Assembly (NCBI GenBank): GCA_920105805.1
Contig: CAKKTI010000082.1
Coordinates: 1 to 53,601, forward strand
From: Condylostoma magnum
Taxonomy: Eukaryota; Ciliophora; Heterotrichea; Heterotrichida; Condylostomatidae
Direction: 5' to 3'
Length of the DNA: 53,601 bases
The notes under the pieces: generated by a model
Databases searched by the model: none
Seen by the model: only the letters and a program-made list of their open reading frames with translations
Told to the model about the DNA's origin: nothing
Translations under genes and position numbers: made by a program
Part shown: piece after piece, positions 36,395 through 49,431 of the stretch
How the letters are laid out: each line of letters begins with the position of its first letter
Position numbering within the stretch: position 1 is the first letter of the stretch

Positions 36395-37998
36395 TCAATA
36401 GAAATAGGATAATTTTCATATCCCAGTGTTGATCTTCTTAATGTTACTCTCCTTTGAGACAATCTTCTAACAGATCTTCTTCCGTTAAGACCAGCAGCTT
36501 CTTCTCCAGGAGTTTCTTCAGGAAAGCAATACATGATATCCTTGAATTCCTTAAAATCAATCATATTGCTTGTTTACAGTTGAAATTCTTGCTCAATGGA
36601 TCTTAAATCCTCGGCAGATACTATACATCCTGCTTGTTCTAAGGCTAGGAACAGGTCTTATCTTGAAATCTTTCCGTCTTTATCCCTATCAAATTGCTTA
36701 AAAATCTCCCATAGTCCTTCCTCGTCTAAAAACTTCTTTTTATCTAAAGTAGCGATTAGGAATTAAGTATAAGTAATCATTCCATCTTCTAAGTACTCAA
36801 ATCTCTTCTTTAAGCCTATATAAAATTTACCTATAATGTCCTCTTTGGCCAGATAAAGCCCATTTTGATGCATAGCTTAAGCAATACCATCAAGGGATAT
36901 TAAACCGGTTTTGTTAACATCTAAAGTATGAAATGCATGTCTTAGATCTTGAATTTCATCCTCAGTGAGATTCCTTACAAACAATTTCATGGCTTCCTAG
37001 TACATTTTATTAGGTGTGTGAAACTGTTTAAGAGACTCAATAATGCTTTTGTCTAACGGCCTTTAAGCATTGTCGAAAATCTTAAACCACGGGTGTTCTA
37101 AGGCAGCTTCTATACTTAACCTTCTATCCGGATTAACTACTAATAATTTTGATATGAGATCCTTAGCCTATACTGATATACTATCCCATTCTTTATCAAA
37201 AGAGAATCTACCTCTTATAATCAATCCAAATACCTCATTAACGTCCTTTCCCTAAAACGGCTGTTTTCCACTCAAAAGCAAAAAAATGCATACACCTATG
37301 GATCAAGAGTCACATTTATTACTATAAAGCCCATGTATTACCTCCGGAGCAAGGTAAAAAGGAGTTCCTACTGTCGTGTTTAAATACCCTTCATTAGGAA
37401 ATTTAACAGAAAGTCCGAAATCTGCTAATTTTACCTCAGAATTGTCTTAACTATTTGCAAATAAAAAGTTATCAGGTTTCAAGTCTCTATGTACAATTTT
37501 ATGGGAGTGCAAGTGATTAATAGCTCTTAAAATACTCTGTATTATCTAAGCCACTCTAGCCTCATTCAGCAACTGATTTTCTATCACATTGTCTAGCAAA
37601 TCTCCTCCTTCACACAACTCCATTACAAAATGTATATATTTCTTATCTTCAAACACTTCATACAGTTTAACTATATTAGGATGGTCCACTAATTTCAGAA
37701 TATTAATTTCAGATGTAAGAATTGCTTAATCTTTCTTCAAAAACTTCTTCGATACAGATTTCACAGCAAATCCTTATACAAGATTCTGCGTCCTTTAGTT
37801 TTTCCTAACTGCCTTTCTCACTGTGCCGAAATGCCCATATCCTATAATCCTTATAAAATCATAGTAGTCTCTAATGTTTTCGTATCTCACATCATCTGAT
37901 AATTTTTGCACATCAGTCTGACTTTTCAAATTTCTCTGTGAACCAGTAGGCTCTATAGCTTAGATCTGCTGCTAGGAAGTACCACAACATACACCCAT
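36391..37998 (-). CDS. Calcium-dependent protein kinase (CDPK) with N-acylation signal
   Basis: 535 aa. The N-terminus MGVCCGTS predicts myristoylation at Gly2 and palmitoylation at Cys4/5, hence membrane attachment. The kinase domain has [44 protein letters not shown] and [10 protein letters not shown]. The junction domain is followed by a calmodulin-like domain with four EF positions. The clearest loop is [24 protein letters not shown] lacks the final acidic residue; the other two are degenerate. The Arg/Ser-rich end ([17 protein letters not shown]) is unusual and could be a phosphorylation cluster. Stop TAA 36391-36393 shares TTAA with the Aurora-like gene. Its ATG is 22 bp from the divergent glutamine synthetase start. 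Confidence 0.93.
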
Positions 37999-38020
37999 TT
38001 ACTAATTATTATAAACCGTA

Positions 38021-39151
38021 ATGAGTAATATAGACTCAAAAATTAGAACTTCCAGAGGCCCGTACTAATTCTAGGACTTAGATTCGCATGGCTACATAAC
38101 AGCTGAATATATCTGAGTAGGCGGCACTGGACTAGACATCCGCAGTAAGTCTAGAACACTAGCCTCAAAGGTAGAATCCTTATCTGATATTCCTTACTGA
38201 ACCTATGATGGCTCTTCAACCCAGCAAGCGACTGAGAGATAGTCTGAAATATTATTAAGACCCTAATTCATATGCAAAGACCCTTTTAGACTGGGAGACA
38301 ATATACTAGTGCTTTGTGATACTTTCAAAGATGGTAATCCAACGTAAAGTAATTTTAGGTATGAATGTGAAAGAATAATGGATGAGTGTGATGACGAGGA
38401 CCCATGGTTTGGTGTTGAGTAGGAGTACACGCTCTTCCGGACTCACAAGTTTCCGTATTGGCCTTTAGGGTTTCCAGAAGGTGGATTTCCGTAGTAATCC
38501 AATTAGTACTACTGCTCCGTAGGAGCAGAGAGTTGCTTTGGAAGGCAAATCGCAGAGAATCATTACAAATGCTGTTTGTACAGTGGGCTAGATATTTCTG
38601 GGATAAATGCCGAAGGAATGCCTGGGTAATGGGAGTTTTAAATTGGGCCCAGTACTGGAGTTGCTGTGGGGGACTAATTGTGGGTTGCTCGGTATATATT
38701 ACTGAGAATTGCAGAGCATTATGGAGTTGGAATTAACTGGGATTGTAAACCTATAAAGGGGAATTGGAATGGGGCAGGGTTGCATATTAACTGTAGCACT
38801 AGTTCTAGTAGAGAGGTAGGAAATTTATCGGTTATTTTCGAGTATGTGGAAAAGCTCAAAAAGAATCACGATTTTCTTGTCAGTTTATATGGAATCGGGA
38901 ATGAGTATAGGCTAAATGGGTAGCATGCTGGAGATTATTTTAATTTTACATATGGGATTGGAGATAGAACAGCATCGGTTAGAATTCCAGGATCCACTGT
39001 GAAACGAAGATAAGGATATTTTGAAGACAGACGACCAGCATCTAACTGTGATCCCTATGTTGCAGTTTCTGGACTAATCGATACTATTCTAAACAATGCA
39101 AGAAACTGTACCCAGCTTTATCAAAGGTATATTCAATTTAATAATTATTAG
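38021..39151 (+). CDS. GLUL: Glutamine synthetase, type II (eukaryotic)
   Basis: 376 aa, the normal GSII length. It has the beta-grasp part ([44 protein letters not shown]) and the catalytic part [73 protein letters not shown] and [15 protein letters not shown]. All metal and ATP/Glu motifs appear intact. It makes Gln from Glu and ammonia in the cytosol. Gln codons in the PGQWEFQ block include TAA. It ends [17 protein letters not shown] at TAG 39149-39151, followed at once by TGA. About 43 nt separate it from VPS13. Confidence 0.95.
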
Positions 39152-39194
39152 TGAAATTCATATATTTTATTATTACAGACAGCAATTTTATAAA

Positions 39195-42100
39195 ATGGAG
39201 AGTATTGTGAGAAAGAACTTAAATAAATACCTTGGGAAATGAATTTTAAACCTAGATTCAAATCATCTTAAGGTTTCAACACTTAAAGGAAGAATTGAAC
39301 TTAATTAACTTGAATTAAATCCTTAAACATTCGCTGCATTAGGTTTTCCTCTCCAACTCCGATGTGGGTATATAGGTAGAATAATGATCGACATTCCTTT
39401 TAGAAACCTCACATCACGTTATACAACTGTAGAAATTGAATAGATAGATTTGCTTATGCAGCCTTATATTCTTACTAGAGAAAACGAGGAGTAGAAAAAT
39501 TTCATTATTGACAATTTTTATAAGCAAAAGGAACAAGCTCTTAAAAACTTCGAAAGCTTCAGTGCAAGATTCTTAAATATCAAAAACAAGAAAAGCTTTG
39601 TATAGAAAATTAGCTCTAAAATAGTGAATAACCTGCAAGTAAGAATCAAAGGAGTCAGCATAAGGCTGGACTATGGAATTGATGCTGGATACTAAATCGG
39701 GTTATTCTTAAAATCCTTTCAAGCTTATACGTGTGATAACTAATGGGAGAAAAAGTTTGAGCCAGATTCATAGATTATTTTCAAAAAGTGTGAATTGTAA
39801 GATTTTGCTATTTATATCAACAAATTAAATGAAGAGAACACAATATCTGAAAATCTTCACAGTTAAATCCTTCTTCACAAATTTATTACATACTCTGACT
39901 CGATTATCTAATGCCCTCCTGTAGACTTCGATTATTTAATAAGCCCCCTAAGCACAGATCTCAAATTAATCATAAACTAGGAGTAGAATAATTTAAATAT
40001 ACCAAAATTTTAAGTTTAAATAAGTATCAGCCAGGCATTCTTTGGATTTAAATTTACGTAAATAAAAGCTTTAATGTAAGTTCAAAGTCTTATTAAAAAG
40101 CATAATGAGTTAAAGGAAGAAATTGTGTCTTTTATACACTAAGATCATTTTGATGAGAATTTAGCTATATATTATAGAGACATATATAGAAGATGAAGAA
40201 GTGCACATATAAGTAAATAAAAGAGAAGAGAAGAGTAATATAGTTAGTAGCTTTAAAACATAGAATAATCTACTAAACTAGAGGAAATATTAGCAGAAAG
40301 AAAGAAAGTCCTTTTAGAAATTTAGATGCAGGAGCAAGAGCAAGATTTACTAAAAAGGATTAATAGCCTTGAAAAGTAATACAATAAGTCAATTAAAGAT
40401 GGAAAAGTTAGGAGATTTTTTGGAATGAAAACAAAGAAATAGACTGAGAAAGCCTATTAGACTGAATTTATCTTGGAAGAAGCAAAGAGAGATATTATGA
40501 TACTAAAAAACAAATAAGAAGAGTTTTTATAGAATATGGATTAGTTTCTTGGTTATGATTCAAATACTTCAGAAGATCCTGCAGATTACATTCAAAATCA
40601 AATCATTTTGTATATTGAAAATGTCAATTTTACCTTGAGTTGCTAGGAAACAGATTTAATACAGTTTTAATTGTAGTTGCTAGACATATAGTTTTATAAG
40701 CGCAAAGACTCTATTCTTTTTGTTTTATAATTTGACCATAGTTGTATTTAAAGTTTAGTACAAGAAAAAAGTCTGTATCCAAATATTTGAGAGGTAGAAC
40801 GAGTTTTTATTAACTTTAGCACTTTTAATCAGAAATAGTTCAAATTTGACTCTGGATCTAGCTCTATAGTTATAAATATTGAAACATTTACGTAAATAAT
40901 GAAAAGTTATAAGGAAGAGATTGTTATGGAATCAGATATTAAAATAGACAATAGTAAGGCAAAATAAGCAGCATTGAAATTTTTAAAGAGAGGATAAAAG
41001 TACGTGAAAAAGAGAATACAGGATAAGCCTTAAGACGAGTTAAAAGTTCTTATTAATTTAAAAGCCCCGAATATATTCTTTCCATATGATTTGAATGACT
41101 ATGAAAAAGGAATGCTTGTCTTAGATTTTGGTTAGCTTGATATAAAAAACGGTGTTATAGTAAAAAAGGGCATATAATATATGTGTTATTAATGTTCATT
41201 GAGACAATTCTAACTTAATACTGTATGAGATTGCTTTGATTATAAGGAATGACATAGAGGTGACTGGGAAGATTTTATACAGCCTATGGACTTTTAAGTA
41301 CAATATCTAGTAAAAAAGCAAAGTAGTGAGCAAAAAGCAGGTCCTAATAAGATTATACAGAGTTAAATTGGGTTGGTTAATATTGATATATCAAATTAAG
41401 AAATTCACTTTTTAATGATGCTGGCCTAAAATACTAAAAGATATTTACAAGAGATCCCATAGATAAAAGCTAATACAAAAAGTATGGATATTGGAATGCT
41501 AAGTTAACAATTCGTAAAAAAGTAAGTTTAAAAGTACTCAACTCAAAGTGAAACTAAATTATAACTGCAGACTTAAGGACTTGAATTTGTGTTAAGAAAT
41601 GATAAAATAAGGCTTTTTAGAGTAGGGTTGGGTTTTCTATCCATTCTAATTGAAAAATCATATCGATTTGACAAGCTTATTGGGAAATTTAAAGGAATTG
41701 AAATCGAAGACTTTTAATTATAAGGATCCTTTTAAAAAATCATAAAATCTCCTTTGGTAAAATAACATTTGCTTCATGAAGAGACTAATGATAAATAGAC
41801 ATTAGTATCCTTCAGAATCATTTCAGATAAGGTTGAATAAATGAATAGAATATACCTTTATGTAAATAAACTGCATTTTATATTTACATTTGAAACTGTA
41901 ATAAGAATAAAAGAGTTTTTAGAATTATGAGAAAAAATAAATAAAGGGAAATAGCATTAAAAAGTTACACATAAAGTGCATTCAGAGGTTATAATTCCTA
42001 CAAAATAAATTAGCATATATAAAAGGATAGAATTTAAAGCAAGTTTAAATCAATTAAAGATTCAACTTCCAGAAGACGGATCATAATAACATTGTAGAAT

Positions 42101-45100
42101 TGCTGAGCTTTAAGTAAGTCCAATTATCCACTTTTTCAGAAGCTAGGATATAATAGGTTACTAATCCTCTAGTAAATTTAATGTAATATCTAATGACATA
42201 TTCGAAGAGGGCAATATAATGATAAGATAGTTTTCAATCATTATCGGTAAATTTGGATGAGATAAATTATACTCACATCATGATTGAAGTAACTTATTAT
42301 TACCTTCTAGATTATCTATTGATTATACCAGGAAAAAGAATAAGCAGTAAATAAGTATGAATCTAGAAAATATAACAATCTCCTGGGGCAGTAATAACTT
42401 AAACTTCTTTATTGAACTTAAAAGGAATTGAGATTAGAAATATGTAAAGTAGCTTAAGAGCCAAAATAAAACTGAATTGAATTTAAGGAATATTGGTAAA
42501 AGGAAGGAATATGATAAAAAACTAAAATTAATTGCTTAATGTGATTTCCTCTAATTTTCTATTATTGACGATACTGATCCAATAAACAGATCTTTAATCT
42601 ATTTTGGTATAAGTAATTTTAGATTTAATATGATTAAATAAAAAAGAATGAAATTTAGTGTTAATTCTGTTATCTTTTCCAATTACTTTAACATACTAAA
42701 AACCCATTGAGAACCTCTAATAGAGCCAGTCAGTGTAGATTTTAAAGGTTAAATTGCATAAGCATTTGAAATCAAGATAAAATTCATCAATCAGATTAAT
42801 ATAAATGTATCTCACAGCTTTTTAGATACTATTTAATTCATTTATAAGTAAATAAGGCAGAAAAAGAATGAAGAAATAAGCCATAAAGAAGGTTATAGGA
42901 AAACTATACAAAGATTTAGAAAAACAGTGTAGATTAAGAAGTAGATGAAATATTAGATAGTCAACAGGCTTGGGAAAGAGATGTAAGTGACTATAAATTC
43001 TTACCTAGTATAAGATTTATAGGTTGATGAAGAATTTGAATTTGGAAAAGATTAAATAGCATCTAGAAGGAATTAAGATAATTAGTATAAAATACTGAAC
43101 ATGCTGTAAATTTCAGAAATTCCAGCTTTTATGAAGATCTGTATACCTAATTATGGAACAATTGATAATATAAACATTGATGATGGATTAATTAAGTCTT
43201 ATAAACTATAGAAAGACTTTGTAATAGTTGTTGATTATTAACTTATAAAGAGTACTCGTATCATAACCATTTCTACTAACCTAAGAGTTGTTAATGATAC
43301 ATATTACAATCTAAACATACAATAGAAGGATTAAAATTGAATGATTAGTGAAAATAGTTTATATTATATATAGTTTTAATAGATTAAAGACTGACAAATA
43401 TAATTTAAGACGTACAACGCATTAATTACATCTGATAGCAATTGTGTCTTTGAATAAGAAAAAGAATCATTTCTATCACTAAGGATTTTCAATATACCCA
43501 TTGAAGGGACTGAATAACTTAAGATTATTCATATAACTCCCTATTTATTCATAAAGAATATACTACCAATAGATGTAGAATGTCAAATTAACCAAAGCAA
43601 ATACAATATAGATAAAGGTTAAGATCAGATTATTCAAAACATTGGGCAATTGAATAACTCTTCCATAAAAGTAGCTTTAAAATTTGATGAAATTGTACAG
43701 TATGAAGAGGCTAAACTGAAGAAGAAAATTACCATACTAAAAAATAACGATTCAAGCTCCTAGTTCAGATTCATTAAAGTAAGTATATAACCAAAAAGGT
43801 TTAAAAGCTCAGTTTCAAGTTAAATTTAAAAGCTTTGGTTATAAAAGAACAAAAAGATTAAAGGAAACATACTAATGAATAGCATTTCAAAAGTTCTGGT
43901 ATTATACTCGGATATAATAGTATGAAATAACACAAATGACTCATTTGTTTATGGATTAAATTTAAACATGAATTTACCAGCAAAGTAAATGTGCTTTATT
44001 CCTATAATTAAAGGTCATAATTATTACAGAATAAAGCTTTAATAGTATCAACAATGGACAAAAAATGAAGTAAATTGATAACAACCAAGTGATATTAATA
44101 TAAACTGTGGAAATTAATTATATAAAAGATATTTGCTTAATCCTTCTACTCAGAATAAAGTGTTAAAACGTACTAGAATAATGCAGTTAAATCCAAGATT
44201 AGTACTATTAAATAACCTATCAATAAATGTTTATATTTAAAGCTATAGATTTGATGTTTTAAGAGAGCCTATTATCTTAGGGCCAGGAGAAAATGCCTAA
44301 TGAAATACTTATAATTCAGAAAATGAGGAGATTTATTTCAGAGTCAGTTTAGATGGATTAAGCTACACTTATCCTCTATCTATTGAATAACTAGGTGATT
44401 TCCAAATATTGTTAAAGCCAAGTTACTTTGATGATTTGTGTGAGCTGCCATTGAGCAATAAAATAAAAGTATAAAATATTAATGATATCTGCATTTTAAG
44501 AATATCTATTGAGAAAAACAAATACAATATTACTAATTTTTCTGTATCCGAGTGTAATTATCCAGAATATAAACTTATTAACAGATCAAGTAAAATTATT
44601 CAAATCAAGTAAAAATCTGGATAATACTATCATATTGAGCCTTCATCTGAAACTTTATTTGCTTTAGAAAATCCTTAAGCCGTTTAGTAAAAGATAATTG
44701 CAAAATATAACAATTTCAAGTGTGGATGTAACTTGAATTATCCGAATTTATTTAAATAATTGGGTGACTTGAGTATATAATTGCAAACATCTGAATTTAC
44801 TACACAAATTAATATTTTAGACCCTCTAATGGAAAAGAACTCAGAATTTAGAACATAAAGAACAATTAGACGGTAATAGTTCTATATTCACACTGAGAGG
44901 ATATTTAATGTAGAGATTAACGGATTAAACGTATCCTTAATAGATTCAATGCCTAAAGAAGATATTTTGCTATCCATATAATAGATTAACTCAACTGTTG
45001 TAATTAATCGTAAAAAGTAAGTGGGATACATTCACTCAAATTTAAATATGAAAATTGATCTATAGAATATCTAAATAGATAATATGACTCAAAGCTCTCA

Positions 45101-46682
45101 TCAATATCCAGTTTTACTATACTCTGAACGATATGATGAAGCAGAAATTCCTAGTATACAAATAGGATTAGATCTACATAGTCATACATACTATAATAAT
45201 AGGGAAGTTAGGACGAACAATAAAATAATTAATAATTTTCAGGTGAACATGCCACAGTTTACAGTTTAGATAAACGAAGAAATAGTTTATATATTAGCTG
45301 AATTTGGTATAAAAGTAAAAGAAGTTCTAGCCTTAAGAAAATTATCGCAAATTAATGTATTAAATTCTAAAAAGAGGAAAATTAGTGTAAATCTGGACTA
45401 AGAATACGGTAACTATTTAGAAACAGCATCAAAGGGTAAAACTCATAAACTACAAATCATACAGCTTCATATAAGTTAAATTTCATTTCGAATTTTCATA
45501 AGATCAAACTAAAATACTCAAATTTTAGTCAAAAACAAGCAAATTAAATCTATAAGGAATTTTTTCCATACAGTTGGCGGTGCAATTATAAACATTTCAG
45601 ATTTAAACATAACATTACCAGATGTTGAAATATCTAATAAAATTTGTAGCAGTGCCCACCTTATCCAAACAATTACCTTAGGCTATATGTACAATTTACT
45701 ACGACAATTATACAAAGTGTTGGGATGTTCTAATATGCTTGCAACACCAGTAACCCTTTACGAGAAGTATCGTCAAGGTATCACTGATATTTTTATTAAT
45801 GCTCCACTAATAATACATAATACTCCCTAAGGACTACTACGAGAACTTTCTAATATATTCAAATCTTTTGTAGGAAATATAATAGGGGGAACCTTTGACT
45901 CAGTTTCTAGACTAACTAATAATTTGTATCATATTACCAAAGCAGTATAATTTGATATGAAGGACAGTCCGTACATATCAAGATCCACAAATCCCTTAAA
46001 TGGGTGTTTCAATGGAATTCTAGGCTGTGGTTCTGAAATAGGAAACGGTGTAAAAAGCTTTGTATGCCTTCCATATTAAAGTATACGATAAGGAGGAAAG
46101 GACTTCCCTAAACAATTCTCTAAAGGAGTTGTTAATTTATTCGTATGTCCTGTAAGTGCTGTGTTTATAGCAACTAGTTCAGTTTCTAGAGGAATTGCTA
46201 AGTTTTCTAATAACATATACTAAGGATTTTAAAATCAGGTAAAGAGAGTTAGACTCAGAAAATCGTTTGGAGCCTAGGGAATAATAAAATAGTACAATTA
46301 GTACTACTCAGCTGCAAATGAATTCTTATTAAGCAATCAAATGTTCAGCTAGGATAAATTGATATATTTTACATAAATTGATTAAGTGGAAAAATTAGAA
46401 GTGATTATATCTGAGACTAAGTTTATTCTATTTAAAGGGAGATACTTAAAGCAGTATACTTACATTAAAAATATAAGAAGCATTGAATTACATGAATATG
46501 AATAAAACTCAATTCTATCGTATATCCTGGTAGTTTAAAGTGATATAAATCAAATAGCAATACACTCTCTGAATTATAGTGCGTTAGTAAAACTGTTTGT
46601 AATACTCTCCTCATTCGCACATAACTTAACAGACGATGAAGTCAAGAGCATTACATTAATTAATTAGAAAAAGCTTATATAA
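39195..46682 (+). CDS. VPS13: VPS13-family bulk lipid-transfer protein
   Basis: 2495 aa in one unbroken phase. The N-terminal chorein motif is clear: MESIVRKNLNKYLGKWILNL, GRIELNQLELNP, LRCGYIGRIMIDIPFRNLTS and VEIEQIDLLMQPY. A long beta-groove region with regular beta-rich repeats follows (SILFVLQFDHSC, VLINLKAPNIFFP, WEPLIEPVSVDF). The C-terminal VPS13_C/ATG-type part has PLIIHNTPQGLLRELSNIF, GNIIGGTFDSVSRLTNN, PLNGCFNGILGCGSEIG and GGKDFPKQFSKGVVNLF, then a PH-like end. The family bridges membranes at contact s and moves phospholipids. It is shorter than animal VPS13A (about 3100). It stops at TAA TAG (46680-46685). The next gene begins 36 nt on in the same frame, so read-through would fuse them. 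Confidence 0.93.
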
Positions 46683-46718
46683 TAGTGTTGTTTTTCATAC
46701 TAATTTATATATTAAATA

Positions 46719-47390
46719 ATGGAATAAATTGAAGAAACTACATTGGTTCAAGTGCAACAAATAATAAATCTTTATAACCAAACTTTAACAGATCTTACAT
46801 AATAAATAAGCATAATTTAGCAAGAAAACAAAAGATTGAGAAAAGAATTAAACTTAGCCTATAATCTTAATCGTAAATTAGACACTGAATGCGAGTAAAT
46901 TTAGCTATAAGAGTAACAAGCAGAATTTCTACACTAAAAAAAGTAAGAACAATTACAAATTATAAGACAAGCTATATAAATAAGTTAGGAATCAAACTAA
47001 TATTATTAAAACTGGGAAAATTTTAAGCAGGAAGTGTAATCAATTGATTAAAATGACAATTGACAATCTGTAATTTCACAGCTTTTTGATAATTACATCA
47101 TTTAATTGTAAAATTTAGAATAATAGATTCCTTATATGCAAAATTAAAACCAATAGCTAAGTAATGAGATTTAACAAGCATATTAACAGTAAATTACAAC
47201 ATAGCACTGTAAAAACTGTAAAAGAGACTATTTTGAGTCGCATAATACCAAAACCTCTTGCAAGTTTCATCCAGGACGTTTGAAATATTTTTCATGTAGA
47301 GGCTGTGGAGACGATGCATACTACACTTGCTGCAATAAGTGCTTAATGTGTACTCAAGGATGCAGACAGGCAAACCATGTACCAATGTAA
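46719..47390 (+). CDS. Coiled-coil protein with C-terminal Cys/His zinc module
   Basis: 223 aa. MEQIEETTLVQ leads into a Gln-rich coiled coil (about 20-155). A compact zinc module follows at about 164-220: HCKNCKRDYFESH, SCKFHPGRLKYFSCRGC, YYTCCNKCLMCTQGCRQANH. The order C-x2-C, C-x2-HPG, CC, GC, H resembles small treble-clef/CHORD-like modules seen at the C-terminus of ciliate coiled-coil proteins. No function is assigned. It is in phase with VPS13 upstream, separated by two stop codons and 36 nt; a C-terminal extension of VPS13 cannot be ruled out from sequence. It stops at TAA 47388-47390 (a second TAA follows). The convergent FHA gene ends 7 nt further. Confidence 0.75.
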
Positions 47391-47397
47391 TAAAATT

Positions 47398-48351
47398 TTA
47401 TCCTTGGATTTTAAACACTTTTACAAATCAAACAAAATTAACTTGTAATAAAGTCTGGCTTGATTTAAAAACCATTCTATCATATAGTTCAAGTGGTTCA
47501 CTTATATACACCCATGTTCCATTAGTACTTCTTCTGCATCCAATAGGATCCCCGTCTTAAAGAATTCATCCTCTTGATCTACTAAACTGTATATTTGCAT
47601 GAATTTTTGAAAGAAGTTGATCTTGCACGTGAATCTGGCAGCTATTGATCCTTCCAATCAACAGAGTAGTATCAACTATAGAATCAGATGTAAAGTAAAT
47701 AGTTCTCCCTTGAACAGTTCCCCCAAAAAGTTTTATTTTAATACTACTTGCTTCCTTTTCTTTGCTAATATTAACTACTAAATAAATCTCTCCTATATTA
47801 ATCAATTAGTTATCCTTTAAAGTTAACTGCCCATCTAACTTGTAAAAAGTACCAAATCCCACTGCTAAATCACTAATCATATAGCACTCCCTCCTCAAAT
47901 TATAAAAAATCATAAAATGCTGTCCAATATGCTGTCTTCATGCATTTTTTTCCTCTAAGGGTATTACAAAATCATTTACTACTTATCCATCCTATTTTTT
48001 CTTACACCCAAAGTAAACATATCCATCTTTTCTATTAGAGTTAATAGCTCCTTAGGCGTTGATTCTTCATATGAAACCTTTATCCAAGGTAGGGGAACTA
48101 AGCACTAATAGGCCTAACTGCTGTACATGATTAACAATTTACTCTAATTAACTAAGCCTATAGTCTTCCTCAGTATCCAAATCAAATTTAGTTTAAGAAA
48201 AGGACAAAGCGCCTTATTCCTCTACAAACATCTTCATCTGCATATCCTTTTAACAAGATTTATTGTATATAATATCTTGCTAATTATAAGTTTCATTTTC
48301 CACAGCTTGGACTACTTCATGTTGAATATTTATATCAGATTTGCAACACAT
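47398..48351 (-). CDS. Double FHA-domain protein (minus member of a head-to-head pair)
   Basis: 317 aa. The N-terminus MCCKSDINIQ has two early cysteines. A degenerate first FHA domain lies at about 115-195 (GYVYFGCKKKQDG, AWRQHIGQHFMIFYNLR, CYMISDLAVGFGTFYKL). A second is at about 225-310, with LLIGRINSCQIHVQDQLLSK, IHANIQF, GWILQDGDPIG and RSTNGTWVYI, keeping the GR, H and NGTW positions of phosphothreonine-binding FHA folds (the usual Ser-x-x-His is SKIH). The role is probably phosphopeptide recognition; no catalytic domain is attached. It ends VFKIQG at TAA 47398-47400. The ATG at 48349-48351 is 31 bp from the divergent paralogue. Confidence 0.85.
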
Positions 48352-48382
48352 AGTACAGTTTTTGGCACCCATAATAAAATTA

Positions 48383-49252
48383 ATGGCGACTTTGAAATTC
48401 CTTTTATAGGTAAGTTAAATATAGTGTTGTTGTTAAAACGAAGGGGATGAAGAGGTGGTGGCTTAAAGGAATACTTAATTGTATAGCTAGATCCCAATGG
48501 GCTAGGCTCAAATATCAAGAAGTTTTAATAGTTAAGCTGAAATATTATCAGCTGAAAATTTAATTTAAGAAGAAGAAGTTAAATTAGGTCCAAATTTATA
48601 ATTAAAAGTTGAACAAAGTTAAGATTTAGCTGTAGGAGCAGAATACTTTATAAATCCTGGTGGAATGCAAGGATCTGAGAGATACAAAAGAGATGGAATT
48701 ACAATAATTGGTTCATAATAATACGAGGGAGATATGCTAATAAATGACATAGTTATTCCTGCTTAGGATAGTGGGATTGGAAAGCAGCATCTAGTTATTA
48801 AATTTGATACTGGAACAAAACGGTATTATTTAAAAGATTTAGGGCTTGGAACTGGTACTTTTGTAAAACTTTGCTGATAGGAAAGAGTGAAAGAAGGAGA
48901 TATTATTTCATATGGGGATTCTCATATGCTGGTATAAGGAAATAAGAAGGAAAGCTTATAGTTGAAGTTTATTGAAGGTCCAAAATGTGGGACTGAGTTG
49001 GAGTTTTCTGAGAATGATGGTCCTGTTTTTGTAGGAAGGATGGTTGATTGTAAAATAAGGTTTTTTGAGAAAAATGTCTCAAGGTACTAATGCAGCCTTA
49101 TTTTAAAGGATTAGTCTTGATTGCTTATAGATGGAGATGGAGAAAGCGAATCTACTAATGGCACCTGGTTGTTTGTTGGAGACTATATGGAAATAAAAGA
49201 TAACATGGCTTTTAAAGCCGGATAAACTTTGTTTAGAGCTTATTATTGTTGA
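48383..49252 (+). CDS. Double FHA-domain protein (plus member of a head-to-head pair)
   Basis: 284 aa if the 15-nt intron at 48410-48424 is removed, 289 if not; both stay in frame. A Cys-rich start (CCCQNEGDEE) recalls the CC of its neighbour. The first FHA reads AQDSGIGKQHLVIKFDTG, YYLKDLGLGTGTFVKL and DIISYGDSHMLV; the second VFVGRMVDCKIRFFEKNVSR, QCSLILKD, SWLLIDGDGESESTNGTWLF. The order and spacing of both domains match the minus-strand neighbour, so the two look like an old inverted duplication. The first domain here keeps more consensus than in the neighbour. It stops at TGA 49250-49252. About 170 AT-rich bases follow before the next convergent stop; I see nothing in them. Confidence 0.83.
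48410..48424 (+). other. Putative 15-nt intron in the plus-strand FHA gene
   Basis: It reads GTAAGTTAAATATAG, nearly the same as the 14-nt element in the ankyrin gene and like known heterotrich 15-mers. Removing it joins LLQ to CCCQ and keeps the frame, so translation alone cannot prove it. The support is the splice-site match and the better resemblance of the N-terminus to its paralogue. Confidence 0.55.
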
Positions 49253-49431
49253 TTATAGATTATTATTCATATAGGTTATTTTAATTGTTTGTAGTTGTGG
49301 GTATTAGTGAGGTTAAGTTTGTATATTTATGTTTTACTGTATAATGTATCCAATTAGTATATGATGTTTTAATACAACAATTTAAATAAAAAACACTCCA
49401 ATATGATTTAAAAGATATTCACAAATTATTA

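Noticed and set aside
39131-39189. A 59-nt GT...ACAG segment that would splice glutamine synthetase into VPS13.
   Set aside because: The ends look intron-like, but glutamine synthetase finishes at normal length at TAG TGA, VPS13 begins with its canonical chorein start, and other introns here are 14-17 nt.
41528-41540. GTAAGTTTAAAAG inside VPS13 as a 13-nt intron.
   Set aside because: Its removal would break the VPS13 phase, which is exact from start to stop without it.
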